From: JAIXWP01 sp964428835
GTDB taxonomy: Bacteria; Bacteroidota; Bacteroidia; Flavobacteriales_D; Sanyastnellaceae
DNA: 64,000 bases
Reading direction: 5' to 3'
Assembly (NCBI GenBank): GCA_964428835.1
Contig: CAYRZQ010000014.1
Span: forward strand, 1 to 64,000
Shown piece after piece: positions 18,741 through 27,665 of the stretch (positions are counted from its first letter, which is position 1; each line of letters starts with the position of its first letter). Position numbers and translations under genes: made by a program. The notes under the pieces were generated by a model. It was not told the DNA's origin, did no database searches, and saw nothing but the letters and a program-made list of their open reading frames with translations.

Positions 18741-19549
18741 TCCCAGATGCGTGCTTCTTTAAGCTCTATTTTTTCTTTGAAAAATATCTTTGTGCTCTTC
18801 TCGAACGATTCAGTAAAATCGGAAATGAAGAACTGATAATTCCCTTTTTCTGTTCCAATATTAATGAGCTTTTTTTCTTGCAATTCTTGCTGCACGGACT
18901 GTGCTACTACTTTAGCACTATCAATAATTTCTATTTTCTTTTTGTAAAATACTTCAACTTCCTTTTTTATCAGAGGGTAGTGTGTGCAGCCGAGAATAAG
19001 TGCATCAATATCTTTGAAACTTGGTTTGGATAAATAACTATTGATGATAGTTTGTGAAATACTATTGTTGAAGTAACCTTCTTCAATCATCGGCGCAAGT
19101 AGGGGAGTGGCATTAGAAAGCACTTTAAGTTTTTTATTCAGCTTTTCAATTCGATTCACATAGATGCGAGATTGAATGGTTCCTTTCGTTCCAATTACTC
19201 CAATTTTTCCTTCTCGATAATTTTCAGAAGCATATCGTGCCACGGGATCCACCACATTAATCACCGGGATCTTTGGACCGCAAACATCTTGCACTGTTTT
19301 GAATGCATGCGCAGATGCTGTATTACATGCGATGACAATTGCCTTGCATTTTTTTTCTATTAAAAAACTTGCAATACGCGCGGCATAGTGACGTATGCTT
19401 TCGGGTGATTTATCGCCATAAGGCAAATGTGCGGTATCCCCAAAATAAATAAACGACTCATGAGGTAATAGCGTTTTGATTGCGCTTGCAACGGTCAATC
19501 CACCAATACCTGAGTCAAATATTCCAATTGGGCGTTCGGATGTTTTCAT
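18737..19549 (-). CDS. murI: Glutamate racemase
   Basis: Makes D-glutamate for peptidoglycan. The 270-residue protein has IGIFDSGIGGLTV (Asp12, Ser13), the first catalytic Cys75 in IVIACNTASA and the second, Cys188, in LILGCTHYPLI. It lies downstream of the two ompH genes on the same strand but after a strong terminator, so it may have its own promoter or depend on read-through. It converges with lspA with a 4-nt overlap. Confidence 0.96.
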   Translation of the reverse strand: MKTSERPIGIFDSGIGGLTVASAIKTLLPHESFIYFGDTAHLPYGDKSPESIRHYAARIASFLIEKKCKAIVIACNTASAHAFKTVQDVCGPKIPVINVVDPVARYASENYREGKIGVIGTKGTIQSRIYVNRIEKLNKKLKVLSNATPLLAPMIEEGYFNNSISQTIINSYLSKPSFKDIDALILGCTHYPLIKKEVEVFYKKKIEIIDSAKVVAQSVQQELQEKKLINIGTEKGNYQFFISDFTESFEKSTKIFFKEKIELKEARIWD

Positions 19550-19564
19550 AAAAGCAAAGAAAAA

Positions 19565-19591
19565 AAAATCCCGTCACTTGGACGGGATTTT
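19565..19591 (-). terminator. Rho-independent terminator after the bamA-ompH operon
   Basis: An 11-bp perfect stem (19565-19575 with 19581-19591, core ATCCCGTC/GACGGGAT) with a 5-nt loop, followed on the minus strand by a run of T. It lies 25 nt after the ompH stop codon and before murI. Confidence 0.88.
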
Positions 19592-19616
19592 AGTAAGTTA
19601 TTATCAAACTTTTCGA

Positions 19617-20129
19617 TTACTGTTTTGGAGCAGTTGCTGGAATAGCAAGCTTTGTTTTTGTAAGTGGAAGAATATCTTCACCACCAGCATAGAGCAATAC
19701 ACCAACAGAGCTGTCAATAATGTATGTGAATCCGTTTTCTTTTGCCACATCTTCTATCGCTTTTGAAGCTTTATCAATGATGGGCTGATACAAGGAAGCT
19801 TGCTGCTTCTGAAGATCTTCTGATGCAGTTTGTTCAAACTGTGCAATCTGCTGTTCTTTATCTTGAATGGCTTTTACTTTCGCTTGTAAAATGGCTTCTG
19901 GCCATGTTTTTTGGTTGGCTTGCGCTTCTTGTACCATTTGATTGTATTCCTGCTCCATTGATTGATAAGCAGTAGCATATTCTTGTTGTACTGTTGCAAG
20001 TCTCTTCTCTACTTCTGCTGTTTCAGGCATCGCTTTGATCAGGGCTGTACGATCAATGTGTCCGATCTTTTGAGCAAATGTTGCGATGCTCATAAACACT
20101 ACAGCAGACATTAAAATTAATTTCTTCAT
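19617..20129 (-). CDS. OmpH/Skp-family periplasmic chaperone (copy 1)
   Basis: A 170-residue protein with a signal peptide (MKKLILMSAVVFMSIATFAQ) and an Ala/Gln/Glu-rich coiled coil over residues 30-125, the Skp tentacle region. Skp-type chaperones hold unfolded outer-membrane proteins and pass them to BamA. It is the last gene of the bamA run, 74 nt after the second ompH gene, and is followed by a terminator. Two adjacent OmpH genes beside bamA are normal for Bacteroidota; one of the pair in Porphyromonas is Omp17. Confidence 0.92.
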   Translation of the reverse strand: MKKLILMSAVVFMSIATFAQKIGHIDRTALIKAMPETAEVEKRLATVQQEYATAYQSMEQEYNQMVQEAQANQKTWPEAILQAKVKAIQDKEQQIAQFEQTASEDLQKQQASLYQPIIDKASKAIEDVAKENGFTYIIDSSVGVLLYAGGEDILPLTKTKLAIPATAPKQ

Positions 20130-20203
20130 TTTTTAAAGGTTAACGTTTCTAAATAAATATTGCGCAAGCGCGAAATCAAAAGTAAGACCAAAAATTCAAT
20201 TCA

Positions 20204-20860
20204 TCACTTTCCACCACCTTTTGGTACTGTTTTTTCTCCCCCTCGTGATGGGCTTTTTCCGCCATCAGCCTGCTTTCCGCCGCTCTGACCACCTTTTTCT
20301 TCCTCTTCAGAATCGTCGTCTCCACCTTCTTCTTCGAGCACATCACCAGGCTTCAATCCCATTTTACGTAGGACTTTATCACTAATATCGTGCTTTGGGT
20401 TGGTATAGAGCATATTACTCTGATTGGCTTTGTCAAATACTACCATCAAGGCACTCTGACTAGCCACATCTTTAATGGCTGTATAAATTTGCTCCTGAAT
20501 GGGTTTGATTAATTCTTCACGCTTTTGGAACAACTCGCCGCCCACACCGAATTTCTGTTTTTGAAGTTCTTTTGCTTCCTTTCTCTTCTCATCAATCTCT
20601 TCTGAGCGTTTTTGACGCATATCTTCCGTTAAAAGGATTTTTTCCGCCTGAAAGGCTTTTTCTAACTTCTCAATCGTCTCGTATTTAGCTTCGATTTCTT
20701 TTTGCCACGTTTCGCTCATCTTATTGATTTGCTTCTGAGCTTCTTGATATTCGGGAATATGACTCAAAATATATTTTGAATCGACATATCCAAATTTCTG
20801 CGCATCAGCCTGAAATCCGAATAGAACAAAGAGTGAAAGGGTTAAAATAATATTTTTCAT
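20204..20860 (-). CDS. OmpH/Skp-family periplasmic chaperone (copy 2, acidic/Gly-Lys tail)
   Basis: A 218-residue Skp-like protein with a signal peptide (residues 1-20, ending GFQADAQ), then KFGYVDSKYILSHIPEYQEA and a Lys/Glu-rich coiled coil to about 105. After a conserved segment ending MGLKPGDVLEEE it carries a tail of about 40 residues, first acidic (GGDDDSEEEEKGG) and then rich in Gly, Lys and Ser. The tail is longer than in the other copy and looks disordered. The gene begins 12 nt after bamA ends and probably acts with it in outer-membrane protein assembly. Confidence 0.91.
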   Translation of the reverse strand: MKNIILTLSLFVLFGFQADAQKFGYVDSKYILSHIPEYQEAQKQINKMSETWQKEIEAKYETIEKLEKAFQAEKILLTEDMRQKRSEEIDEKRKEAKELQKQKFGVGGELFQKREELIKPIQEQIYTAIKDVASQSALMVVFDKANQSNMLYTNPKHDISDKVLRKMGLKPGDVLEEEGGDDDSEEEEKGGQSGGKQADGGKSPSRGGEKTVPKGGGK

Positions 20861-20872
20861 AAAACGAATTTA

Positions 20873-23440
20873 TTACAACTCTCCAAGGTTCATACCGATT
20901 GAGAAGTGGAATTGTCCTCTCGCCATTTGTGGCGCTGTGTCCAAATCATCCAATCTCCATCCGTAGTCAAAGCCAAGGAGCCCGAACATTGGAAGGAAAA
21001 TTCTCAATCCCATACCTGTGGAGCGATATAGATTAAATGGATTAAAGTCTCTAAAATCTTCCCATGTGCGACCTGCTTCAAGGAAGGTTAAAGCATAAAT
21101 AGTCGCGCTGGGATTAGTGGATAGTGGGAAGCGCAATTCAGCGCCATACTTTGCAATGATTGGAGCTCCTACGCGGTCGCTTGGCTTCGTCAATGACAAA
21201 TCATCATATCCTCTAAGATTCACAATTTCACGGCCATCAAGCAAGAAACCACTCAAGAACACACCACCTAAATAGAATCGCTCAAAAGGCGATTCCCCAA
21301 GGCGTTGATTGTATGTACCCAAGAATCCAAAACCAACACTCGTATTCAAGACAAGCTTATGAGTCTTGTGCTTATTGAGTGCAGTGTACCAGTTGGCGGT
21401 GAATTTCACTTTGTAATACTCTACCCAGTCAAATCGATCTTGATCTGGCATGTTCTCAAAATCATATTCGTTGCCGAATACTTTCGCGCCGATCAAAGTG
21501 TAAGGAAGAGTAGCCTTTGTATTCAAGGTGATCTTAGATCCCCACGTGGGATAAATCGGTTCACTCACTGAATTACGCTCTAAGGTAAACGTTGAAGCAA
21601 GGTTGTTCGAAAAACCTTCACTAAAACTAAAGAAAGATCCGAAACGATTCAAGTCGAAGTGCTGATACTGAACCCCAGCAAAGAATACGAACCAGTCGTC
21701 AGGTCTCTTCCAGCGCTGACCAAAACTTACAGTAGCACCGGTAATATTCAAAGATTGACGAGCCGGATTGGGCACTCCATCTGAAATGAACTTACGCTGA
21801 CCATTGGTTTGTACTGAGTGATAAGCTGAAATAGTCAAAGAATTCGGCTTTTTTCCTCCAAGCCAAGGCTCTGTAAATGATAGGTTATAGGATTGGAAAA
21901 ATAGACCGTTAGAAGTTGCTTGAATGCTCAAACGCTGTCCGTCTCCTGATGGTAAAGGCGTCCATTCAGAGAACTTAAAAAACTTACGCATCGAGAAGTT
22001 TGTGAAGCTAAGTCCTAGAGAGCCAACGATTCGACCAGCTCCCCATCCGCCAGATAATTGAATCTGGTCACTCGGTTTTTCTTCTACCACGTAAGTGAGA
22101 TCCACAAGCCCTTCCTCAGGTCGCTCGTTGGTTTGAATGTCCATTGCTTCACCATTGAAATAACCAAGGGCCATCAATTCCCTTTGCGAACGCATCAAGT
22201 CGCTGCGATTAAAAAGATCGCCCGGTCTCGTTTTAATCTCGCGATAAACAACTTTGTCATTCGTTTTTGTATTGCCAACCACTTTCACATCTCCAATGCG
22301 GTATTGGCGGCCTTCCTCCATGCGGATTTCAACGTCAATGCTATCAGGGAAAATGATGGTTTCTACTGGAAATGCATAAAAATTCAAATAGCCATCATCC
22401 GTGTACAAACTTGAAATATCACGCCCATTCTGATTGAAACTTATCCTTGTAGAAAGAAGTTCCAAATCATATACATCGCCTTTATTGATATTGAGAATAC
22501 TATCGAGCGTACTGGTGCGATATTTTACGTTGCCAGCAAACGTGATATTTCGAAAATAGAATTTTTTATCCTCTTCAATTTTCATCTTGATTCCAATGCG
22601 CTCTGCATTGATCACATAAACGCTATCATATACAATCTTTGCGTTTCTATAACCTTCCTTGTTGTACTTGGCTACAATAGCACGCTTGTCGTCTGCATAT
22701 TCCTCTTCGTTGTATTTCGACGATTTAAAGACACGGAAGAAATTTTTCTGCTTGGTGTTCTTCATCGCCCTGCGAATCTTCTTTTCAGGCATTTGACTGA
22801 CCCCAATAAATTCGATATTTTCAATCTTTACTCTATTACCCGGCTCTACGTCAAATATCAACTTCACACTATTCGCTAACATTTCATCGGGAACTTCAAT
22901 CACTTTTACCTGTGCATTGTAAAATCCTTTTTCCATGTAATACTTGCGAATAGTATTCACAGCATTGGATTTTAAATTCTCATTACACACTACGCCAGTG
23001 CGGAGATCTAGTTTTTCGCGAATGGATTCAGCAGATGATTTTTTGATGCCTTCGAAAGTATATCGCGCCATCCTAGGCATTTCCTCCAGCTCTATCAAGA
23101 GATATGCATCTTGACCACGGAATTCGGCTACAGAGATGGATATATTGGTAAATAACTTTTGTTTCCAAAGTTTCCTGACAGCATCTGTGATTTCATCACC
23201 AGGAATCATAATCTCTTGACCTTCCTGAAGTCCACTGAAAAGTTTGATGGCTTGAACATCGGCAAACTTGGCTCCCATCACCGAAATTCCTGCGATGCGA
23301 TATGCTTTTGGATCCTTGTAACTAACGCCAGAACCAATCATGGTTTGAGCGCTTACGTTCACAGTGATCGCAGAACTTATAATCGTTGTAACTATTAAAA
23401 ACAGAATCCCCATTAAGGATAGGGGAAATGGCTTCTTCAT
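20873..23440 (-). CDS. bamA: Outer membrane protein assembly factor BamA
   Basis: Inserts beta-barrel proteins into the outer membrane. I set the start at 23440 (MKKPFPLSLMG), 10 nt after uppS, because a clear signal peptide follows (ending VNVSAQ); the open frame goes further upstream but only as overlap with uppS. In the 855-residue product five POTRA domains can be read from YRIAGISVMGAKF, ARYTFEGIKKSS, VKIENIEFIGVSQ, FYFRNITFAGNVK and YRIGDVKVVGNTK, then a 16-strand barrel with LRGYDD as the lid-loop motif. It ends NLGEL rather than in an aromatic residue, slightly unusual for a barrel. Confidence 0.96.
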   Translation of the reverse strand: MKKPFPLSLMGILFLIVTTIISSAITVNVSAQTMIGSGVSYKDPKAYRIAGISVMGAKFADVQAIKLFSGLQEGQEIMIPGDEITDAVRKLWKQKLFTNISISVAEFRGQDAYLLIELEEMPRMARYTFEGIKKSSAESIREKLDLRTGVVCNENLKSNAVNTIRKYYMEKGFYNAQVKVIEVPDEMLANSVKLIFDVEPGNRVKIENIEFIGVSQMPEKKIRRAMKNTKQKNFFRVFKSSKYNEEEYADDKRAIVAKYNKEGYRNAKIVYDSVYVINAERIGIKMKIEEDKKFYFRNITFAGNVKYRTSTLDSILNINKGDVYDLELLSTRISFNQNGRDISSLYTDDGYLNFYAFPVETIIFPDSIDVEIRMEEGRQYRIGDVKVVGNTKTNDKVVYREIKTRPGDLFNRSDLMRSQRELMALGYFNGEAMDIQTNERPEEGLVDLTYVVEEKPSDQIQLSGGWGAGRIVGSLGLSFTNFSMRKFFKFSEWTPLPSGDGQRLSIQATSNGLFFQSYNLSFTEPWLGGKKPNSLTISAYHSVQTNGQRKFISDGVPNPARQSLNITGATVSFGQRWKRPDDWFVFFAGVQYQHFDLNRFGSFFSFSEGFSNNLASTFTLERNSVSEPIYPTWGSKITLNTKATLPYTLIGAKVFGNEYDFENMPDQDRFDWVEYYKVKFTANWYTALNKHKTHKLVLNTSVGFGFLGTYNQRLGESPFERFYLGGVFLSGFLLDGREIVNLRGYDDLSLTKPSDRVGAPIIAKYGAELRFPLSTNPSATIYALTFLEAGRTWEDFRDFNPFNLYRSTGMGLRIFLPMFGLLGFDYGWRLDDLDTAPQMARGQFHFSIGMNLGEL

Positions 23441-23450
23441 TTGCTTTCGT

Positions 23451-24209
23451 CTATTGCTTTTCTGTGAGTACATTGCCGCCAGTGTTAAGTTGTTCGGAAG
23501 TCTTTCCGAATCTTCTCTCTCGAGATTGGTAGTCACAGATTGCTTTATAAAAATCTTCTTCATTAAAATCCGGCCAAAGGGTTTCGGTAAAATGTAACTC
23601 TGCATAGGCGATTTGCCATAGCAAAAAGTTACTTATTCTTTTCTCCCCACTTGTTCTTATTAGGAGTTCCGGATCTGGGTAGTTATTTGTTGTCAAATAA
23701 GAATGCACCAAGGAGTCATTCACTTCTTTTGGTGTCACTTTATCTGAAATCATTTTTTTTATTGCCTCGGTCAGCTCCCAGCGGGCACTGTAGCTCAAGG
23801 CGAGGATGAGATTCAATCGCGTATTACCCGACGTTCTTTCCATTCCTCTTTGCAATTCTTCTTGGCATGAAGCCGGAAGCGACTGCGTATCGCCGATAGT
23901 ATGCAAGCGAACTTCATTTTTATTCAGCTCCTCAATCTCTTGCATGATTGTATGAACAAGCAAATTCATGAGTGCTTCGACTTCTTCCTTCGGACGATTC
24001 CAGTTTTCTGTACTAAAGGCATATAGAGTAAGGTATTTTACACCTGCTCTCGTCGCTGCCTTCACTGAAGCGCGCACGGCTTCAACTCCATTGAAATGAC
24101 CGAATATTCTTTCTTTTCCTTGACTTTTTGCCCAACGCCCATTGCCATCCATAATGATGGCTACATGCTGAGGGACATTTGAAATATCTATTTGCTCAAA
24201 AAAACTCAT
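23451..24209 (-). CDS. uppS: Isoprenyl transferase (undecaprenyl diphosphate synthase)
   Basis: Makes the C55 lipid carrier for peptidoglycan and surface glycans. Motifs: VAIIMDGNGRWAK with catalytic Asp21, FSTENWNRP, and RTSGEKRISNFLLWQIAYAE near the C-terminus. I start at 24209 (MSFFEQIDIS); an ATG six codons upstream at 24227 is possible. The 252 residues match the family. It sits between porG and bamA in the order familiar from Porphyromonas and Flavobacteria. Confidence 0.95.
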   Translation of the reverse strand: MSFFEQIDISNVPQHVAIIMDGNGRWAKSQGKERIFGHFNGVEAVRASVKAATRAGVKYLTLYAFSTENWNRPKEEVEALMNLLVHTIMQEIEELNKNEVRLHTIGDTQSLPASCQEELQRGMERTSGNTRLNLILALSYSARWELTEAIKKMISDKVTPKEVNDSLVHSYLTTNNYPDPELLIRTSGEKRISNFLLWQIAYAELHFTETLWPDFNEEDFYKAICDYQSRERRFGKTSEQLNTGGNVLTEKQ

Positions 24210-24255
24210 CTCAAGGTATAAGCGCAATGGTTTAGGGCTCGCGAAGGTACGATTT

Positions 24256-25107
24256 TCAAGGCGTAATTATGCTACCATTCCAACAAGATGTAGCTTTTTT
24301 ATCAATCCGAATATTTAAAGATGCGAGTGCAAAGAAGTAAAGGTCCTTGCGTCCGGGATCTCCTCTTTGGACTCCCGTATTCGTTCCATCAGGCAAAACG
24401 GGCTGCAGGCTTTGATCTGCGAGCGTTGCAGACGCCACACCACTTTCATCCAATAAGAATTCAGGATCAATGTAATTACCTGAAATGTCATCAAAATAAT
24501 CCGTGAAAGTCCTCCTAACTCCCCATTCCACGGAGAATCCAAAGATTTTCCAAATATTCACCTTCAAACCCATTCCCAATGGAATCGCGAAAACATTCGT
24601 CGCATACTTGGCATCACCTTCCGAGGTACCTTGACCTTCGGTACCCAAAGGTTGTGTTTCATACCAAATTCCATTATAGTTCGCCTGTGGGCGCATGTTA
24701 GTGTACGACAATCCCATAAACAAATAAGGACTGATCCAGTCGTCGCTACCAATTTGATATTGAAAGTAATTTAGCTCGAATTGAAGACTGCTTTCTAAAA
24801 ATTGATTGCGAAAGTGCAAATTCCGGTTCCTATTCCATGGGTCAGAGCTATTGTTGTCGTATGCTTCCACGTGGCCATAAAGAACCGATGCCTTGGCAGT
24901 CCATCGTTTGTTAAAATTATTTCTAAAGGAAATACCTCCACCGAGCTTTAGGTCTGTTCCAAAATGGCGGTAAGGATTGACTTCTCCCAAATAATAGGAT
25001 GTGCCCACAATAAGCCCAATTTCTTTACTCCTTTCATATTTTTTGTCTTGAGAAAAAGAGTAAAGGCTTGAAAAACAAATAAATAAAACTAGGAGGCGGG
25101 CTATCAT
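24256..25107 (-). CDS. porG: PorG-like outer membrane protein (DUF6089), type IX secretion
   Basis: A 283-residue protein with a signal peptide (cleavage near YSFSQ) followed by KEIGLIVGTSYYLGEVNPYRHF, which is the DUF6089 hallmark, and alternating beta strands of a small barrel. In Porphyromonas gingivalis the homologue PorG belongs to the type IX secretion machinery and is encoded next to uppS and bamA, as here. The gene leads the porG-uppS-bamA-ompH-ompH run and has a good TAnnTTTG promoter upstream. Assignment rests on the N-terminal pattern and the neighbours. Confidence 0.85.
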   Translation of the reverse strand: MIARLLVLFICFSSLYSFSQDKKYERSKEIGLIVGTSYYLGEVNPYRHFGTDLKLGGGISFRNNFNKRWTAKASVLYGHVEAYDNNSSDPWNRNRNLHFRNQFLESSLQFELNYFQYQIGSDDWISPYLFMGLSYTNMRPQANYNGIWYETQPLGTEGQGTSEGDAKYATNVFAIPLGMGLKVNIWKIFGFSVEWGVRRTFTDYFDDISGNYIDPEFLLDESGVASATLADQSLQPVLPDGTNTGVQRGDPGRKDLYFFALASLNIRIDKKATSCWNGSIITP

Positions 25108-25149
25108 CGCGTGTCTATCGGTGAAATATCATTTTTATTGTGCTGCGCT

Positions 25150-25157
25150 CAAAGATA
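25150..25157 (-). promoter_or_regulatory. Promoter -7 element for the porG-bamA run
   Basis: TATCTTTG on the minus strand fits the Bacteroidota TAnnTTTG consensus exactly. It lies 42 nt upstream of the porG start. No clear TTTG is seen at the -33 position. Confidence 0.6.
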
Positions 25158-25167
25158 AAGTGCTGAA

Positions 25168-26043
25168 TCAGTTTCTTTTGTCGAGGCCCCAACCCATTTT
25201 ATTACGGATGGTGTTGAAAAAGTTTTGACCCTCGAGACTCACCAAATTAATTTCAAATCGGGCTTTCTTTAATTCAATCTCAGACTCGGGCTCAATGGAA
25301 TAGGAGCGACTGTCAATAGTGAGAACAAATTCTCTTGAACGCCCCTCAGCTCTTAGGTTTACCTTGTTGGAATTGGGTAAAATAATTGGCCGCATCGTGA
25401 GGTTGTGCGGTGCAATTGGGGTTAAAATAATGTTGTTCGAATCGGGAGCGACAATAGGGCCACCGCAACTGAGGCTATAGGCAGTAGATCCGGTAGGAGT
25501 CGCCACGATGAGACCATCAGCCCAAAAAGTGCAGACATACTGGTCGTTCACCGAAGCGTGCACCGAAATCATGCTGCCGCGATCTTTATTCAGAAGGGTA
25601 ATATCATTTAACGCAAACGGAAACTCTCCCACACTTTCGCCATTGCAAGAGACTTCAATGAGTGAACGCTTGTCGAGCGTGAAGTCTCCATTGATAAGCG
25701 CCTCAATAGCTTTTTCAATTTCTCCAACATCAACGAGTGACAAAAATCCGAGTCGCCCTGTGTTGACTCCAAGTACAGGGATACCAGTATCTCTAATGAA
25801 TGCGGCTGTGTCAAGCAAGGTGCCGTCGCCGCCCACACTAATCAAGAAATCACTGTCAGCAATCTCTTGGTGCGTGTCAAACACACCAATGTGCTCATTT
25901 AGCGCAACCGAATTGCCGAGAAAATTCTTGAAAGGACGGTAAATACTGATTTTTACTCCGCGACGTACAAGGCAATCAATAAGATATTGAACGTGCCTGG
26001 TAAATTCCGGATCGAACTTTTTGCCGTAAACACAAAATTTCAT
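25168..26043 (-). CDS. nadK: NAD kinase
   Basis: Phosphorylates NAD to NADP. The 291-residue protein has the kinase motif GGDGTLLD at residues 71-78, NTGRLGFLS, the ALNDI segment and TPTGSTAYSLSCGGP. Length and motifs are standard. The next gene, porG, is 60 nt downstream and has its own promoter. Confidence 0.96.
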   Translation of the reverse strand: MKFCVYGKKFDPEFTRHVQYLIDCLVRRGVKISIYRPFKNFLGNSVALNEHIGVFDTHQEIADSDFLISVGGDGTLLDTAAFIRDTGIPVLGVNTGRLGFLSLVDVGEIEKAIEALINGDFTLDKRSLIEVSCNGESVGEFPFALNDITLLNKDRGSMISVHASVNDQYVCTFWADGLIVATPTGSTAYSLSCGGPIVAPDSNNIILTPIAPHNLTMRPIILPNSNKVNLRAEGRSREFVLTIDSRSYSIEPESEIELKKARFEINLVSLEGQNFFNTIRNKMGWGLDKRN

Positions 26044-26069
26044 GAGACTCCCGACTTTCTAATTAAATG

Positions 26070-26077
26070 CGAAAGTA
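26070..26077 (-). promoter_or_regulatory. Probable promoter -7 element for nadK
   Basis: TACTTTCG on the minus strand, one mismatch from TAnnTTTG, 26 nt upstream of the nadK ATG. Confidence 0.45.
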
Positions 26078-26082
26078 CGAGA

Positions 26083-26745
26083 TTAAATATTGAGATAGCG
26101 CATCAATTCTTCATAACGTTTCTTGAGGTCTTCTGTGTACTCAGGCTCCTGATAGCTCGCCTTGATTGAGTATCCGAATCTTCCAAAACTTTGAAGAATT
26201 GCATTTAAATCTGGTTCACTTACTTTGAGATTGACTTCAATCATTCCGTTGTCGCCAGGGTTTACCGACGTGCTGAGAATTTTTGCATCATTCTCTTCTA
26301 CAATGCGAGCCACTTGTTGAAGACTGTAGTCATTTTCATTCATCTCCAATACAATGATGCCTCCACGGCTGTGAGCTCCTTGCATTTGAGAGAGCTTTTC
26401 TACTAAATCTTCAAGGGTAATGCACCCAATGTAGTTCTTTTCATTATCAACAACGGGAATAACGGTGAGGTGAAATTCACCTGCAGACTTGAGTACTTCG
26501 AGAATGTGCTCGTGTGGCTCTACGCTGCCATCAATAAGATTACCATATTGTAAATTGGCATCACTAACGCTCTCCGAAGCAGCCATCATAGCTGTCTCCG
26601 AAGCCATCCCTATGAATTTGCCATTCTCAACCACTGGAAGATGAGCCACTCTGAACTCATCCATCAGGTTGAGTGCCTCCACTGGATTCTCTGAAGGAAT
26701 CAGGGTAGGTATCTCGGGACTGATTATGTTCTGTGCTATGATCAA
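26083..26745 (-). CDS. CBS-domain pair with C-terminal ACT-like domain
   Basis: A 220-residue cytosolic protein. Residues 1-125 form two CBS domains (NPVEALNLMDEFRVAHLPVV, then HEHILEVLKSAGEFHLTVIP), which usually bind adenine nucleotides. Residues 130-205 (GGIIVLEMNENDYSLQQVAR onwards) look like an ACT domain, which typically binds amino acids. The start is a TTG at 26745, because the first ATG in frame (codon 28) would cut into the first CBS domain. The gene neighbours pdxJ and nadK as in other Bacteroidota. Its regulated partner is unknown. Confidence 0.85.
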   Translation of the reverse strand: MIIAQNIISPEIPTLIPSENPVEALNLMDEFRVAHLPVVENGKFIGMASETAMMAASESVSDANLQYGNLIDGSVEPHEHILEVLKSAGEFHLTVIPVVDNEKNYIGCITLEDLVEKLSQMQGAHSRGGIIVLEMNENDYSLQQVARIVEENDAKILSTSVNPGDNGMIEVNLKVSEPDLNAILQSFGRFGYSIKASYQEPEYTEDLKKRYEELMRYLNI

Positions 26746-26950
26746 TGTACTAGGGTGTTAGGTTCCTATTTTCTTTTTTACATCGGGCGTTTTTGTTACC
26801 CTACCATTTTATAACGCGAGCGATAAAAAATGGTTCATGTTTGTTGATATAAATATTGAGCCAAAAATTGCAGTATATAAACGTACAGCCAAGCCAAATA
26901 GTTTAGAGTTTTGCACAGAATAAGTTTCATTAATAACAAATACAGCAAGA

Positions 26951-27664
26951 ATGACCAAGCTGAGTGTGAATATCAATAAGATAGCTACGATTCGTAATGC
27001 AAGAGGAGGAAATACCCCTAACGTGATCAAGGCCGCAGCCGACATCGAACGCTTTGGTGCAGAGGGTATCACTGTTCACCCAAGGCCCGACGAGCGCCAT
27101 ATACGTTATCAAGATGTCAGAGATTTAAAAAAAATTGTGACCACAGAGTTTAATATCGAAGGATATCCTGACGAAAAGTTTTTGGATTTGGTTTGTGAAG
27201 TAATACCACACCAAGTCACCTTGGTTCCCGATCCGCCGGGAGTGCTCACCAGCAACGCAGGATGGGATACCATTACCCATAAAAAACTATTGCAGGATAT
27301 CACCAAAAGACTAAAAGACCTTGGTATTCGCGTCAGCATTTTCGTAGATCCGGTAGTTGAAATGGTTGAACACGCAGCAGATACAGGAACCGACCGCATC
27401 GAACTCTACACAGAGGCTTATGCTTCTGGGTATGCAAAGAATAGAGACAGTGCTATTGCGCCATTTATAAAGGCCGCAGAAGCAGCCACTAAAGTGGGTT
27501 TAGGGCTGAATGCAGGGCACGATTTGTCGTTAGAAAATTTGAGATTTTTTCACCAAAACATTCCCAATCTCCTAGAGGTTTCTATCGGGCACGCTTTGAT
27601 TAGCGATGCGTTGTATTTTGGTTTGGAAAATACCGTAGCGCTTTACAAACGCGAATTGAGATAA
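26951..27664 (+). CDS. pdxJ: Pyridoxine 5'-phosphate synthase
   Basis: Joins 1-amino-acetone 3-phosphate and deoxyxylulose 5-phosphate to give pyridoxine phosphate. The 237-residue TIM barrel starts MTKLSVNINKIATIRNARGG and has GITVHPRPDERHI, FNIEGYP, QVTLVPD, VSIFVDP, IELYTE, LNAGHDL and VSIGHALISDA, all family landmarks. The next gene starts 2 nt later, so the pair is co-transcribed. The 205-bp gap to the divergent CBS gene holds no clear gene. Confidence 0.96.
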   Translation: MTKLSVNINKIATIRNARGGNTPNVIKAAADIERFGAEGITVHPRPDERHIRYQDVRDLKKIVTTEFNIEGYPDEKFLDLVCEVIPHQVTLVPDPPGVLTSNAGWDTITHKKLLQDITKRLKDLGIRVSIFVDPVVEMVEHAADTGTDRIELYTEAYASGYAKNRDSAIAPFIKAAEAATKVGLGLNAGHDLSLENLRFFHQNIPNLLEVSIGHALISDALYFGLENTVALYKRELR

Positions 27665-27665
27665 A

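Noticed and set aside
20873..23605. bamA starting at 23605
   Set aside because: The extra 55 codons overlap uppS in another frame and precede a clear signal peptide starting at 23440.
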